A program made the translations under genes and the position numbers. 64,000 nt of DNA from Phanerodontia chrysosporium (Eukaryota; Basidiomycota; Agaricomycetes; Polyporales; Phanerochaetaceae), in NCBI GenBank assembly GCA_001910725.1, contig MJGA01000032.1, forward strand, positions 62,001 through 126,000. The letters are read 5' to 3'. Below the pieces are notes generated by a model. It was not told the DNA's origin and searched no databases. It saw only the letters and a program-made list of their open reading frames with translations. Shown one piece after another: positions 38,584 through 49,211 of this stretch (within the stretch, counting starts at the first letter, position 1; each line of letters begins with the position of its first letter).

Positions 38584-39074
38584 GCGATATCAAGCTCGGT
38601 GCACGAAGAAGAATGCGAGACTCAGGAGCTTTGACGGGGGTAAAGCCTAAGCAGGAGGATACGTACGCATGGACGCATGTATGCTCGGACGCTATGTTTT
38701 GAATGAAAGCCTTTTGGTCTCTGCCAACATGTTCACTGTCGACGACATCAGACGGTCTCAATAAGTTTCCATGATACTTCGCAATGCGCGCGACAGACGG
38801 AGACAAAGTGCGCGTCGTTTTGTCGTGACGTGACCTTTCGTGATGGAGCGTGACTTGTCGCGTTGGCTGTGGCCGGTCTCGCTCTCGCGCCCTCCACCAT
38901 CCCTTTTCTCTCTCCTCCTTGCTCTCACCTGTCTTCCCCCATACCACTTGCTCAGGCCTTGCAACGACACAACAAGTCTCACTTGGAGGTTACAGACTAC
39001 GAAGCCCAATACACGAACCTCCTGGCAAAACTCCCTTGCACTTCACTGATAGCTACTATAGAAGGTCTTAGGAG
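38584..39074. other. Intergenic, ASF1 promoter
   Basis: No gene seen. A pyrimidine-rich stretch at about 38900-38960 precedes ASF1, as is common for fungal initiator regions. Confidence 0.4.
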
Positions 39075-39764
39075 ATGTCTATCGTGACCATTCGTGTACG
39101 TCGAAGTGCTTTGCCTTACCAGTACTTGCTGAGACAACGTCCAAACTACTTTCATTAGAACGTCGAGTTCCTGAACAACCCCGCTCGCTTCCTTGACCCA
39201 TACCGCTTCCGGGTCACCTTCGAGTGCATTGCACCTCTACCAGAAGACATCGAGTGGCGGCTGATCTACGTCTCGTCGCCGGGGGACGAGGTGCTCGACC
39301 AGGAGCTCGATGACTGCCTCGTAGGGCCGGTCCCGTCGGCGTGAACGCCTTCGAGTTCGAGGGCGCCGCGCCGGACCCGCTCAAGATCCCGCGCGAGGAC
39401 GTGCTCGGCGTCGCCGCGCTCATCCTTACTGGCTCGTACCGCGACCAGGAGTTTGTGCGCGTTGGCTACTACCAGAACACCGAGTACGACGACGAGGCCC
39501 TCCGCAACGACCCGCCGCCCCAGATTCTCTTTGACCGTCTCGTCCGCGACATCAACAACAAGCCCCGTGTCACGCGCTTCCAGATAAAGTGGTGAGTCGC
39601 TCATGAAGGGTTTTGCTGTTATGCGCCCGACGCTGACGGCCCCCAGGGACGTCTCTCCGCAGAATGCGCCTACGAGCACCGTCGCCGCGGGCGCCGCCAC
39701 CAGTGCGGCAGTACCGAGCGCAAACGACATTGATATGGAAGACCCGAGTCCAAACGGCGCATGA
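39075..39764 (+). CDS. ASF1: Histone H3-H4 chaperone Asf1
   Basis: Exons are 39075-39095, 39159-39591 and 39647-39764. The protein starts [18 protein letters not shown]. Core beta-sandwich landmarks are [90 protein letters not shown] and [11 protein letters not shown] short Ala/Ser/Asp tail follows. Asf1 delivers H3-H4 to CAF-1 and HIR during chromatin assembly. One frame break at about 39335 (VGPVP then GVNAFEF) looks like a missing G, because every Asf1 I know reads on without interruption here. Confidence 0.95.
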
Positions 39765-40552
39765 AAAGAATGGACGCTCTGTGTTTGGGAGATGGCTGGA
39801 GAAGGAGCAGATATCCAGGAGATTGAGGATGGCTGGCGGAGCGGAGAGAAGACGGAGACGAAGACCGGACCACGCACAGACCAAGAAAAGTTGTCTCGCG
39901 GCAGCAACCCTCTACGGAACCACATGCGCCATGGATGTGCATCTGGACTACAAGGTCTGCGGATACCGACTGCTCGGGCACCCGCCGCTGGTCCAGGACA
40001 TTGCCATCCCGAAGGGACTAAGATATCGCCTTATCTCACATCGTGCTCTTTCGCTATCCCCTGCAATATTATACCCATAAACCTGTTTTAACCTGCGCAA
40101 GTGCCTACTCTCCTCGTGCAGGTGCGTGCTCAGCCAACACGGTAGCGAAGGTCTCGGTTTCATCGCACGGACTTCGCACTGGACTCTCCGTCGACCGTTT
40201 CTCGGGCCTCGAATCAGGCAGTGCGAGGGAAAAGGGCCGCTCGCTTCTCCTGTCAGCCTGTATACTCACTCATTTATATACCTCGGGTCAAATATCTCCG
40301 CTATCGCCTTCTGAGCATTTCGTGCAGTTGGCGTATACAGTACGTTTTTCGAAACCCGTTTATTCTTCTCGCTACTGATCGAACTTATTCAGTATGTTAC
40401 TAGGGAGTACTCATCAATAAGCCACTGACCCGGGTAATTTCGCATTAATTCGCACGTTACCATCACGCGTGAAGTGATTTAAATTACTGAGAAAGGTCAA
40501 TGCTCCCAGATTGTGGCGTACGTCTCCTTCTTTCCTACTGCCATCTCTAACT
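39765..40552. other. Intergenic, no gene seen
   Basis: AT-richer 3' flank of ASF1 and upstream region of unknown gene B. No conserved ORF. Confidence 0.45.
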
Positions 40553-42005
40553 ATGCACGATCGAGAATATCTCCAGGTGAGGTCATTCCTCTTGCTAGTT
40601 ACATTCTGCTCCGCACATCGTTCAACGGAAGTAGGATGACAGGCCTACGAAACGGCCACGGATGACTCTTTCGGAAGGCCGCAAGCTCTTCGAGTCCAAC
40701 TACCACATTCCCGCGCAGGCCATCGATGAGGACATTCTCATGAGCGACGATATCCAGGACTTCTCTCCGCCGTCTACGCCTCCAGCCAGCAACAAAAGGC
40801 TCCAGGACTCCACGAAAGCCGGTCGCAGATCTGTGGCCCCGATGTGGCCACATGCCACCCCCAATCCGAGTCGACAGCTAACCAGTCTCGCAGCTAGCTC
40901 ATCTCGTTCGCCTATCCCTTCAACACCTGCCCACACGCCTGCTAGCTCTGCGCCACCCGCTACGAAGACCTCGGGCTGGAGGTCTTGAAGGCTCCCGACA
41001 TCTCACTGCTATCGGTTCCTAGTCCCGCTGTGTTCGTTCAAGGCTCCCAACCGCCGCAGGCAACCCAGCTGAACGATCAAAAGCTCATGCGTGCTCGACC
41101 CGTCACCAGCTATGCGTCTCAATTCGTCCTAGACAGTCGTGGGCCACGAAAGCTCGCTGGAAGTGGGCTTCGAGCAATACTGCCTCCGCCTCCTCATCCG
41201 TCGAAGCCCATGTCGGCCAGACCGATGACGAGTATCTTGAAGACATCTTTCTTGAAGACCTATGACCCGGACACAGAGGACGGCAGAGGCGAACTGCTAC
41301 GGCTGAAGCTATTGATAAATCCCACGGGTTATGTAAAGCCCTATGACCGAGAGCTGACCCGCGGCATTCACCAGAGCCCAGAGAAGAGGAGGAAGAACAA
41401 GGAGCCGAAATATATCCGGTGCGTGTCCAATAGCTGGCGGTAGGAACATAGCTGATAGTGCATCTAGTGGTGGACTCGCCGCAAGGGCAGCTGAATTATT
41501 CCACAGGAGGAACACAAGTGTCATGACCTGGTATTGTTTCATGGACAACAAGGACGTCAGGTATCGGCCCGACTTACAGCTACTGATCTTGTCCGTCACA
41601 GTTCCAGCGTGGCCTCTGTCGGATGCCAAGCATGGGGGTTCTCGTGCACCACGGGTCGTGCTAGTACGGGGCATCGTCTCGAAGTCGCACTCGGTAACCA
41701 ACATGCCGCAAGGTCTAGAGATCACGGTGCTCTTCCGCATTCCCGAAGGGAAGACGGCGAGCTCGTCCTCGGTGACAAAATATCATATGCCGAAAGAAGG
41801 CTTCGAGGCGGACGTCTGGCGGCCATGGAGATATATCGACTACGCTGGCCAAGGCGCGGCGGGCGCTTCCAATCGGGAGCTTGTCGCTTGCTTCGAGCGG
41901 TACCGAATTTTCAAGGTAGACGATCCGAGAAGTACTACGGGAAGATTGTCCAATCTCGACGTGCCTCAGGGCCACAGCCGTTCCCCATGCAGTTCACACA
42001 GCTAG
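40553..42005 (+). CDS. Conserved unknown family, member B (paralog of 7930-9233)
   Basis: Exon 1 is 24 nt (MHDREYLQ, 40553-40576). The intron at 40577-40634 leads to DDRPTKRPRMTLSEGRK, matching DPRPAKKPRMMLPDG of member A. Further shared blocks are VLKAPDISLLSVP, GYVKPYDRELTRGIHQSPEK, the intron joining KYIR to GGLAARAAELFHRRN, VVLVRGIV, ITVLFRIPEG and FEADVWRPW. A frame break at the G-run 40973-40975 separates TSG from LEVLKAPDIS. A second probably lies near 41930, because PQPFPMQFTQ, similar to the end of A, is in another frame, so the true stop may lie beyond 42005. Function unknown. Confidence 0.65.
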
Positions 42006-42156
42006 AGGCTGGGCCTCGAGGACGGTCTAGGGTTTGCGGGGTCCCGGTACTTGGTGTTGACACATGGAATGTATGGACGTCATTTCATCTTGCGACCCTT
42101 CGAATGATATCTCGTGCGCTCTCATTCTGCGACCGCCGTCCTACTTGTTCTGCAAG

Positions 42157-42988
42157 ATGCCTCGCGAAACGAAGAAGGTAGCCTTAGAGACGTCCTCTGC
42201 GAGTCTGTGCCAGCGAGCTTATAGTCTGCAGAAGCTCAACGAGAGACAACAGTCGGAAGGAAGTGATGATGAGTAGGTGGCTCGTTACACTCTCCAACTA
42301 ATTAGAGCTCATTAATACCCGCAGCTTTGCGGCCACCATGGCCCAGCAAGTCCAATGTGAGACTCTTCATCGCTTATATTTGGTGTCTGACCCTTCGGGA
42401 ATAAGCTTCATGGGAGAAAAAGAAGCGGGAGAACGAGGCGAGGTTCTTGGCCACAGCACAGAAAGAGTTGGATGCATGCGTGCGTATCATAACAATGAAT
42501 CCTCGCTGCGCTAATTGACGCCAGTACAGGGTAAGCAGAAAGCCACCTTGTTCGTCAGGGAGGCCGAAGAGATGTGAGTCGCATATAATGCCGAGTATAT
42601 GCGCCCCATTTATCAACTAGAGCTATAGGCAAGCGATACTGGACCGGTTCGCGTCCGACTATGCCGCAGTCGAAGACAAAATCCGTGGTCTATGGCAGGA
42701 GTTGCTAGTCTCGCAATCGAGAGCACTGGTGGGTTTCGATAGCCGACTTCGAGTACCATAATTATCCTAAATGGTGTGCAGGAATCTGACAAAAAGCGCT
42801 ACGCTGAAGCTATCGAGTGGGACAAGGATAGGGAGAAGGGCCAAGTTCGCGGAATGGCCATATCGAAAAAGGCTGTAGAGGGTGAGTACCCGACAAATGA
42901 CTAACGAATATGTGCTATTGGTCTTAAACCGCCCTGCCATTATCCAGACTACAATCAGCTCATAGTGTCCATTCACAAGTCTGACTAG
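42157..42988 (+). CDS. Small coiled-coil protein, unknown
   Basis: About 165 codons are spread over eight exons joined by 44-67 nt introns. The start is MPRETKKVALETSSASLCQR. Further segments are SLQKLNERQQSEGSDDDFAA, SSWEKKKRENEARFLATAQK, KATLFVREAEEMQAILDRFA, EDKIRGLWQELLVSQSRALE and SDKKRYAEAIEWDKDREKGQ, ending NQLIVSIHKSD. Heptad-like charged helices indicate a coiled coil. It starts about 150 nt after gene B. The exon chain was built by hand from GT-AG sites and stays open, which supports a real gene, but no family was recognised. Confidence 0.6.
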
Positions 42989-43600
42989 GAGGAAGAGAAT
43001 GTGACTAGCTGAATGGGACTCACATGAAAAGGTTCCCGATGTGAAGACTGTTGAGGATATATAGGAGTGTTGGGCAGTTTGATACAAGCCTATTCATTGA
43101 GCATTTGTATCAATTGCATGTCATGATCGTCCTGGTCGAGGCACGTCTCGTTAATGGGCTTTGCGCAGGGACCACAAGTTCCTGCTTAGACGCCGATTGC
43201 GGCTAATATCCGAGGGCGCTCGTACAGATTGATTCCAGCTTCGACCACGACCTCACTGAACCTGCTCGTTGAACAAACTATCTCACTCCCTGCAAGAACC
43301 TCTTTCACCAGCGCAGGGCTCTATCCGAAGGAGCGCATGTGCGGTGTCGCTCGAGTGCATCGGCAGACATTCTCTCTGAAAGATCGTACGCTGGCTGCAA
43401 GGCGCACTCGAGTATGTCGACCGTTTGCTCCGATTATGTGAACCATGAGAACAGATCTCATCTGGGTATTAGAACACAACAAAAACTACCAGAGAGCTCT
43501 CCGTGACGGCGAGTGTGTGTTATTCGTGATTCGGGTGCGCCTACAATGACACCTCTTTCGTGAGCCGTGCTAAGACAGTACATCCGTGGAACAGTCTCAT
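42989..43600. other. Intergenic, TSC2 upstream region
   Basis: No gene seen. The open frame of TSC2 extends to a GTG at 43586, but the first ATG is at 43601. Confidence 0.45.
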
Positions 43601-46600
43601 ATGCCTTCAACTGTCGAGGATGCGAATCGCCCGACTCGTCAACGCTCAAACACAACCTTCACACCATTCACTTGGCGACGGGGAAGGACGGATACAGTCG
43701 TTGCCCCTCCTCAGGAGACTTCCGTTCCCCTCTCCCTCGATGCGCTGATAGAGGCACTCACCCCGCCTGCTGTCCCATCTATCCATCATGCAAGAGCACT
43801 GGCAAGCGTCCTTGTCAGCCATTCCCCGCCCCCTCGGCTTGCGATACTGAGTCCTGTTCTGGCAGGTCTCTGTTCGGCAGACTCCCCGGTAGCTTTGCAA
43901 GCTGCAGGATACGACATCCTCGCTGCTTACTGGGAGAACAGCGGATCTGCAGTTCTCACAACGGCTGATCGTCTGACATGCCTGTCTTTGTTCATGGACT
44001 TCTCAATCCCGTGGTCGCCGGAGCTTTGGGAGTCCCGGTTCAAGGCACTTGTGGCTCTTATCCACTCTGGGACTGAAACTATTGGCATGGAGCAGTCTCT
44101 CCTCAAGGTACTACGCGCATGGATCGAAGGGGCTTTTATTGGCCTGACTGTCGACGGCGTCTCAGCAGAGGAGCGCGGGGAGCGTCAACGCAGTGTGGAC
44201 GCCATGTTGGCGCTCCTTGTATCGTTGGTCGGCCGACCGGAATTCGTCGCGAGGCTTGCAGAGTCGGATACCGCATCGGTGCTACAACTATTCGGAAACA
44301 TGATTGACTGGTCATTAAGTGTTGGTTGGGACCATCCGTCGATGCCCAACTCGCCGTTCTCGGACGTTACGCTGGTCAGCCCGACCTCGACAACGCGTAT
44401 CCCTCTCAAGCACCACCATCGCCATCACTCCTCCGTTTCTATCGCTCAAGTTGGCCAGTCACCTTCTGCAACTGATCTCGCGGTCGAATCGTATCTTGGC
44501 TACTTGAGCGTCCGCTTGAAAGCGATTGCACCCATGCATCTGAAGACCATCTTACCCCATCTGTTCAGGTCTTTTGCCTATTACGCCTCTCCGCTACCTC
44601 GTCTGTCTCTTACATCCAGCTCCGAGCATCAAAACGATATCGAGAAGAGGATAATGGAGCTTCTCGATTCTCTCGTTACAGGGCCATACTCAGCATCTGT
44701 GACTGTCATCCTGAAATATCACCTATACCCTAATGACGATGACGTGGCAACATCCGCTCGAACGTCACTTGGTGCTTTAAGGACGCTTCGTACGTCCATC
44801 CGGCGTGTACTCATGGCCCGACTGGCGCGAGCGTACATATCAAGGACAAGCTCCGTCAGTTACACTCCTTCTGGCGCGCCAGGGGCTCTGGAGATCGACC
44901 GCGAACTCCTCGACCGTGCGTGGGCGAAGGACGATATAACGAACTGGGATCTCAATCGCTTTCGAAGTGTGCTCTGCGTGGCGATCCGTGAATGGCTGAC
45001 GGTCGTTCAGACTGTCGAGGATAGTCTACGCCATCCTTGCGAACAAATCCTCAGTGAAGTCGCGGGAATTTTGAAAGACATCACTCAGGCATTCGATGAG
45101 ATAGGCGACGAGCTCGACTACGAGGAAGTCGAGGCAGTGGGGGATGTGCTCCATGCCCTCACATCATACGTCAAGACCCAGAGGTACGCAGTTCTCGATA
45201 ATTGCAGGCTTCCACACTCAGCACTACGTTTCAGACATGTAGACGGCGCCCCCATAAGAGTAGCTTTGACACAGACAGATGTCACCACCGGCTTCCTATC
45301 GCTGCTTTCGACCCTACTCGCTCAAGATTTAATGGTTTCTCCGCTGCATACCGTTCTTCCTTCGGTCATCCTTTCCATTGTAGAGCACATACCTGATGCC
45401 GACACCGCCCACCTTGTCGCTACTATGTCAGAAAGACAAGCTTTCTCTCCCACTACGCCGTCGTGGCTGGATAACTGGAGACTAGTATTGTCTATAGGGG
45501 ACCTCTACACTAATCACCGCTCTGCCACACGACACGTCATCACTGAGGTGCTCCGCTCTGTCTGGTCATTCGTGAAGGATATCTCTGTCTACCGACGCCC
45601 ACTGGCTGCCCTTGTGTTCGAAAAGTGGAAAGAGCAATACACCGACTTCAAGGACGATACCAGCGCCATCATCATCTGGCGTGTTCTTGGGGACGAGGTT
45701 GTCCTGCGAAACTTGGAGAATGCGGAAAAAGTCAACGGCTTCGCAAGCCCGACGTTTGGCGCAGAGCATTCCGAAGACCCATCGTTTCCTCAAGAGAAAG
45801 ACACCGTTGCGGAGGATATCCTCACGTTCTTGTCTGAAGTTGCACTCGAATCGTACGAGGAGGACGTGTGGGACTTCCATCAACAAAGCTCCCTGGCGCC
45901 GTCGCCGCCTTCTACGCTGGCCTCGTCACATGTGTCTACCTCTCCTATTCTTTCCAGAGTACATTCAGACTACCCAGTTGCGTCTACCTCGAAAGAATCC
46001 GGTATCCCGTCGGTGATGTCTCTGCTATCCTCCTTCACGTCTGGTCACTCGTCGAGGTCGCAATCACAGCCCCCGCACGCCGTAGACCCGATGCCTTCGT
46101 CAGAGTCCCTAATCGTCACTGCGGAGCACTCGACAATCCCGCGAGCAGTTGGTGCGGTCGTCGCATTAGTCTCTGCATTCAGCCAGCTTGCGTTTGCGTC
46201 CTTTGCTGCGTTTGATGGGCATCTCGATCTTGCCGAACGGCTATACAAGACACTCGTCTCGCTCTTGGAAGCCCCGGTGTGCTCTCGCGTCAAGATTGTC
46301 GTCTTGCAGTTCTGCATGCGCCTACGGGCAGACCGTGATCACCGCCTATATTACGCTGCTCAAGACTTCGACCAGGATGGCCTTGTCGCTGCATTGGCAT
46401 CGCTGATTGGTCGCGGTGATAAGCAGAAGGCAGAGAGCGCTGTGGATGATCGTCCTTTGGACGAAATGGAGCTGCGGAAAGCACGGGCCAGGCTACCTCA
46501 GCAGGAGCGGATGGGGCGCAGGCTCTCGCGTGGCAGAGGCGGCCAGCCCTCAGCATCGGGATCTAGCCGGAGTCGGTCCCGAGTGGCGTCGCGGATGGTT

Positions 46601-48943
46601 CCCGTCCCCGCGACTGTCCTTCGCTTGAAACCTCGGGAGCAACTGTGGTCTTTCCCCGAAACTATCACGTTTAGCGTCCCTGCGGAAGCGGACACGCCGA
46701 GTTCACGCTTCGCTTCGTACGATCCAGATCACCCTCTCGAGCGACGAGTGCTGCCGCTGTCACATTTCCTCTCGCAGATCGTGACACTCATCAAAACCAC
46801 TCGAGACTGGGATATACTTTCGTACATCCTGTGTCATCTCCCGTCACAGCTCGCGAATAAACATCTCTTCTGTGGTCCACGGTCTGCTGTGGTTCTCAAT
46901 GACCTGCTGCAGACGATCTGCAGCGGAATTCTTGACGGCCGATTTGCGGGCTCGATTGAGCGGTGGCCTGACGGCGTAATCGCAAGGGACGCACAAGGAC
47001 TGGCATATCACACTCTTACCGTTCTTATCAGCTACAAACGGTGCTTCAAAGAGATTCAACTGCGTCACATGCTCATCGAGGCCTTCCTTGCAGGCTTGAA
47101 CGGCTCTCCCTCCACGATAAAATGTTGTCTCAACGCCCTCTCCCTATCCGCCTTCGAGCTGCAGCCGTCTATGACCAAATACCTTCCTCGCATCCTGGAG
47201 AAACTATCACAGATCATGTCAAACCCGACGATGGCTGTCCATATCATCGATTTCCTCGCCATCGTCGGATCTCTACCCACCCTCTACAGCAACTTCACTG
47301 AAGGTGACTACAAGATGGTGTTCGGTGTCGCGCTGCAATACCTGCAACAACACAACCGACCAGAGTCGCACCAAGCAATCTCATGGGCCCTCGCGCAGCA
47401 TGTTTGCATCATGTCGTACTACATTGTTTACCTCTGGTTCCTCGCAGTCAAGTTGCCCGATCGCCCACGGCACATTCGGTACATCACTCGACAGCTGCTT
47501 CTTGCAAACGAGGGTCGCGATGAGCTCGACGAGCCGACCGAGGTCTGTTTTGACTGGCTGGCGCGGTACACATACGCGAGTGCAGATCCTCGTCCTGCAC
47601 AGTCGATGCTTGACGACATCATTATGCACCCCACCGCTGCAGCTACGATACCAGAGCCTGCGCTTGCGGAGAAGACATGGATTCTTGGTAACTCTGTCGT
47701 CACAATCCGTGCACTTGCAAAGCGTGGTTGGGTGGAAGTCGTTTCGCGCCGCGCCTCGGGAATGTCGAAATTCCTCTGCAGGGCGGAGAACGTTCCAATG
47801 ATCACACCCGGCGACGTCGACCCCGATCTTCTCTCAGTCTGTGCAAGCTTGACTATGGATCGGCCCGTTGACGGCGAGCCTGAGGATGAGGAAGTACTCG
47901 AGGTGCGTCACAGGGGTCCTTGTGCCGTTATTGCCCGTCCTCAACTACAAATACAGGAAATACGACATATTGCTGATGAGAAGATGAACATTCCACGACC
48001 GGACCCAATCACCGGCTACGTGTGGTCACGGTCTGCCCCGTCACAGAGGAGAAAAGAGGTCGCTATTGATCCCAGCTTCTTCGCCTTGCAGTTGTCATCG
48101 TACCCGGATAACAAGCCTTCGACGCTTGGACGTCTTGTCAGCGACTCCTCTAGACTTCCCGCATTCTTCCGTTCCATTGATCGCATGCCGGTCATTGACA
48201 CTCACAAGGTCGGCATCATGTACGTCGCTCCTGGCCAAAGCAACGAAAAGGAGATTCTGGAAAACACACATGGCTCGCCTGCCTATACGCGTTTCCTAGA
48301 AGGTCTTGGCCGTCTAATCCACCTACGCGGACAGGTCGACGTCTACGCCGGAGGCCTAGATCCTGATGAGGATGGAGAATATGCATACGCCTGGTGGGAC
48401 GACATAGGGCAGGTGTTGTACCACACAGCGACTCTCATGCCGAATAGCGAAGAAGGATATACGAACAAGAAGCGGCACATTGGCAACGACTACGTGCGAA
48501 TAGTATGGAATGACTCGGGATTTCCATACAAGTTCGACACGCTCTCAACGCAGTTTCAGTTCGTGAACATCGTTATCGAACCTCACTCGCGCGGGGCGAT
48601 CGCCGCCTTTTCGGACAACTTGCATGAGAACGAATACTTCAAGGTCGTGCTACAACGCGCACCGGGAATGCCTGAATTCACACCTCTCGGAGAGTTCAAG
48701 CTCATTAGCGCGGAGAAGCTACCTCTTCTGGTTCGACAGCTGAGTCTGTTGACCGACTGGTTCGTAACGGTGTACCAGCATACCCAGAATGACACCGCTC
48801 AGGTGGAGATGGTAACTAACTGGCGGTCGAGGCTGCAGGCCATCAAGCGATTCCGAGGGCAGGTCGCAGTGCCGACCGTGGCGGAAAGGGTTGAGGGCAT
48901 TATGGGCCAGGAGGCCTTCAGGGATTTTACTGCATCTTTCTGA
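43601..48943 (+). CDS. TSC2: Tuberin (Tsc2), RapGAP-domain GTPase-activating protein
   Basis: A nearly uninterrupted frame of about 1,780 codons starts MPSTVEDANRPTRQRSNTTF. The N-terminal two-thirds are alpha-solenoid (tuberin domain), including VCIMSYYIVYLWFLAVKLPD. The C-terminal RapGAP domain contains VGIMYVAPGQSNEKEIL and the asparagine-thumb motif KKRHIGNDYVRIVWNDSG, then FVNIVIEPHSRG. With Tsc1, the protein acts as GAP for Rheb and restrains TORC1. Two stop-free in-frame introns are likely: about 45185-45235 (51 nt, within TQR/HVDGAPIRVAL) and 47903-47956 (54 nt, GTGCGT...ACAG before EIRHIADEKMN). No frame break is seen in 5.3 kb. Confidence 0.92.
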   Translation: MPSTVEDANRPTRQRSNTTFTPFTWRRGRTDTVVAPPQETSVPLSLDALIEALTPPAVPSIHHARALASVLVSHSPPPRLAILSPVLAGLCSADSPVALQAAGYDILAAYWENSGSAVLTTADRLTCLSLFMDFSIPWSPELWESRFKALVALIHSGTETIGMEQSLLKVLRAWIEGAFIGLTVDGVSAEERGERQRSVDAMLALLVSLVGRPEFVARLAESDTASVLQLFGNMIDWSLSVGWDHPSMPNSPFSDVTLVSPTSTTRIPLKHHHRHHSSVSIAQVGQSPSATDLAVESYLGYLSVRLKAIAPMHLKTILPHLFRSFAYYASPLPRLSLTSSSEHQNDIEKRIMELLDSLVTGPYSASVTVILKYHLYPNDDDVATSARTSLGALRTLRTSIRRVLMARLARAYISRTSSVSYTPSGAPGALEIDRELLDRAWAKDDITNWDLNRFRSVLCVAIREWLTVVQTVEDSLRHPCEQILSEVAGILKDITQAFDEIGDELDYEEVEAVGDVLHALTSYVKTQRYAVLDNCRLPHSALRFRHVDGAPIRVALTQTDVTTGFLSLLSTLLAQDLMVSPLHTVLPSVILSIVEHIPDADTAHLVATMSERQAFSPTTPSWLDNWRLVLSIGDLYTNHRSATRHVITEVLRSVWSFVKDISVYRRPLAALVFEKWKEQYTDFKDDTSAIIIWRVLGDEVVLRNLENAEKVNGFASPTFGAEHSEDPSFPQEKDTVAEDILTFLSEVALESYEEDVWDFHQQSSLAPSPPSTLASSHVSTSPILSRVHSDYPVASTSKESGIPSVMSLLSSFTSGHSSRSQSQPPHAVDPMPSSESLIVTAEHSTIPRAVGAVVALVSAFSQLAFASFAAFDGHLDLAERLYKTLVSLLEAPVCSRVKIVVLQFCMRLRADRDHRLYYAAQDFDQDGLVAALASLIGRGDKQKAESAVDDRPLDEMELRKARARLPQQERMGRRLSRGRGGQPSASGSSRSRSRVASRMVPVPATVLRLKPREQLWSFPETITFSVPAEADTPSSRFASYDPDHPLERRVLPLSHFLSQIVTLIKTTRDWDILSYILCHLPSQLANKHLFCGPRSAVVLNDLLQTICSGILDGRFAGSIERWPDGVIARDAQGLAYHTLTVLISYKRCFKEIQLRHMLIEAFLAGLNGSPSTIKCCLNALSLSAFELQPSMTKYLPRILEKLSQIMSNPTMAVHIIDFLAIVGSLPTLYSNFTEGDYKMVFGVALQYLQQHNRPESHQAISWALAQHVCIMSYYIVYLWFLAVKLPDRPRHIRYITRQLLLANEGRDELDEPTEVCFDWLARYTYASADPRPAQSMLDDIIMHPTAAATIPEPALAEKTWILGNSVVTIRALAKRGWVEVVSRRASGMSKFLCRAENVPMITPGDVDPDLLSVCASLTMDRPVDGEPEDEEVLEVRHRGPCAVIARPQLQIQEIRHIADEKMNIPRPDPITGYVWSRSAPSQRRKEVAIDPSFFALQLSSYPDNKPSTLGRLVSDSSRLPAFFRSIDRMPVIDTHKVGIMYVAPGQSNEKEILENTHGSPAYTRFLEGLGRLIHLRGQVDVYAGGLDPDEDGEYAYAWWDDIGQVLYHTATLMPNSEEGYTNKKRHIGNDYVRIVWNDSGFPYKFDTLSTQFQFVNIVIEPHSRGAIAAFSDNLHENEYFKVVLQRAPGMPEFTPLGEFKLISAEKLPLLVRQLSLLTDWFVTVYQHTQNDTAQVEMVTNWRSRLQAIKRFRGQVAVPTVAERVEGIMGQEAFRDFTASF

Positions 48944-49211
48944 CGTGTGTAGCTCATAGTTTGGTGTATCCATATGTTGCAATGTATAACTATGAAGGCT
49001 CTCGTCTAACAGTGAGCGAAAGTACGAGCTGGGTTGATCACATATGTTGATCACCCGAGCTCAAATTGCTATCTCTCAACGAAGCCTAGTCCTCTGCTCA
49101 CTGAGTCACTCTGCGCGGTTGGGAATACCTTGAGTATTTTACCTCCAATGAATCTGACATATTCAGCCGTTCTTGGGCCAGGCCGCGAAACCAAGAATAC
49201 ATTTCTTCTAG

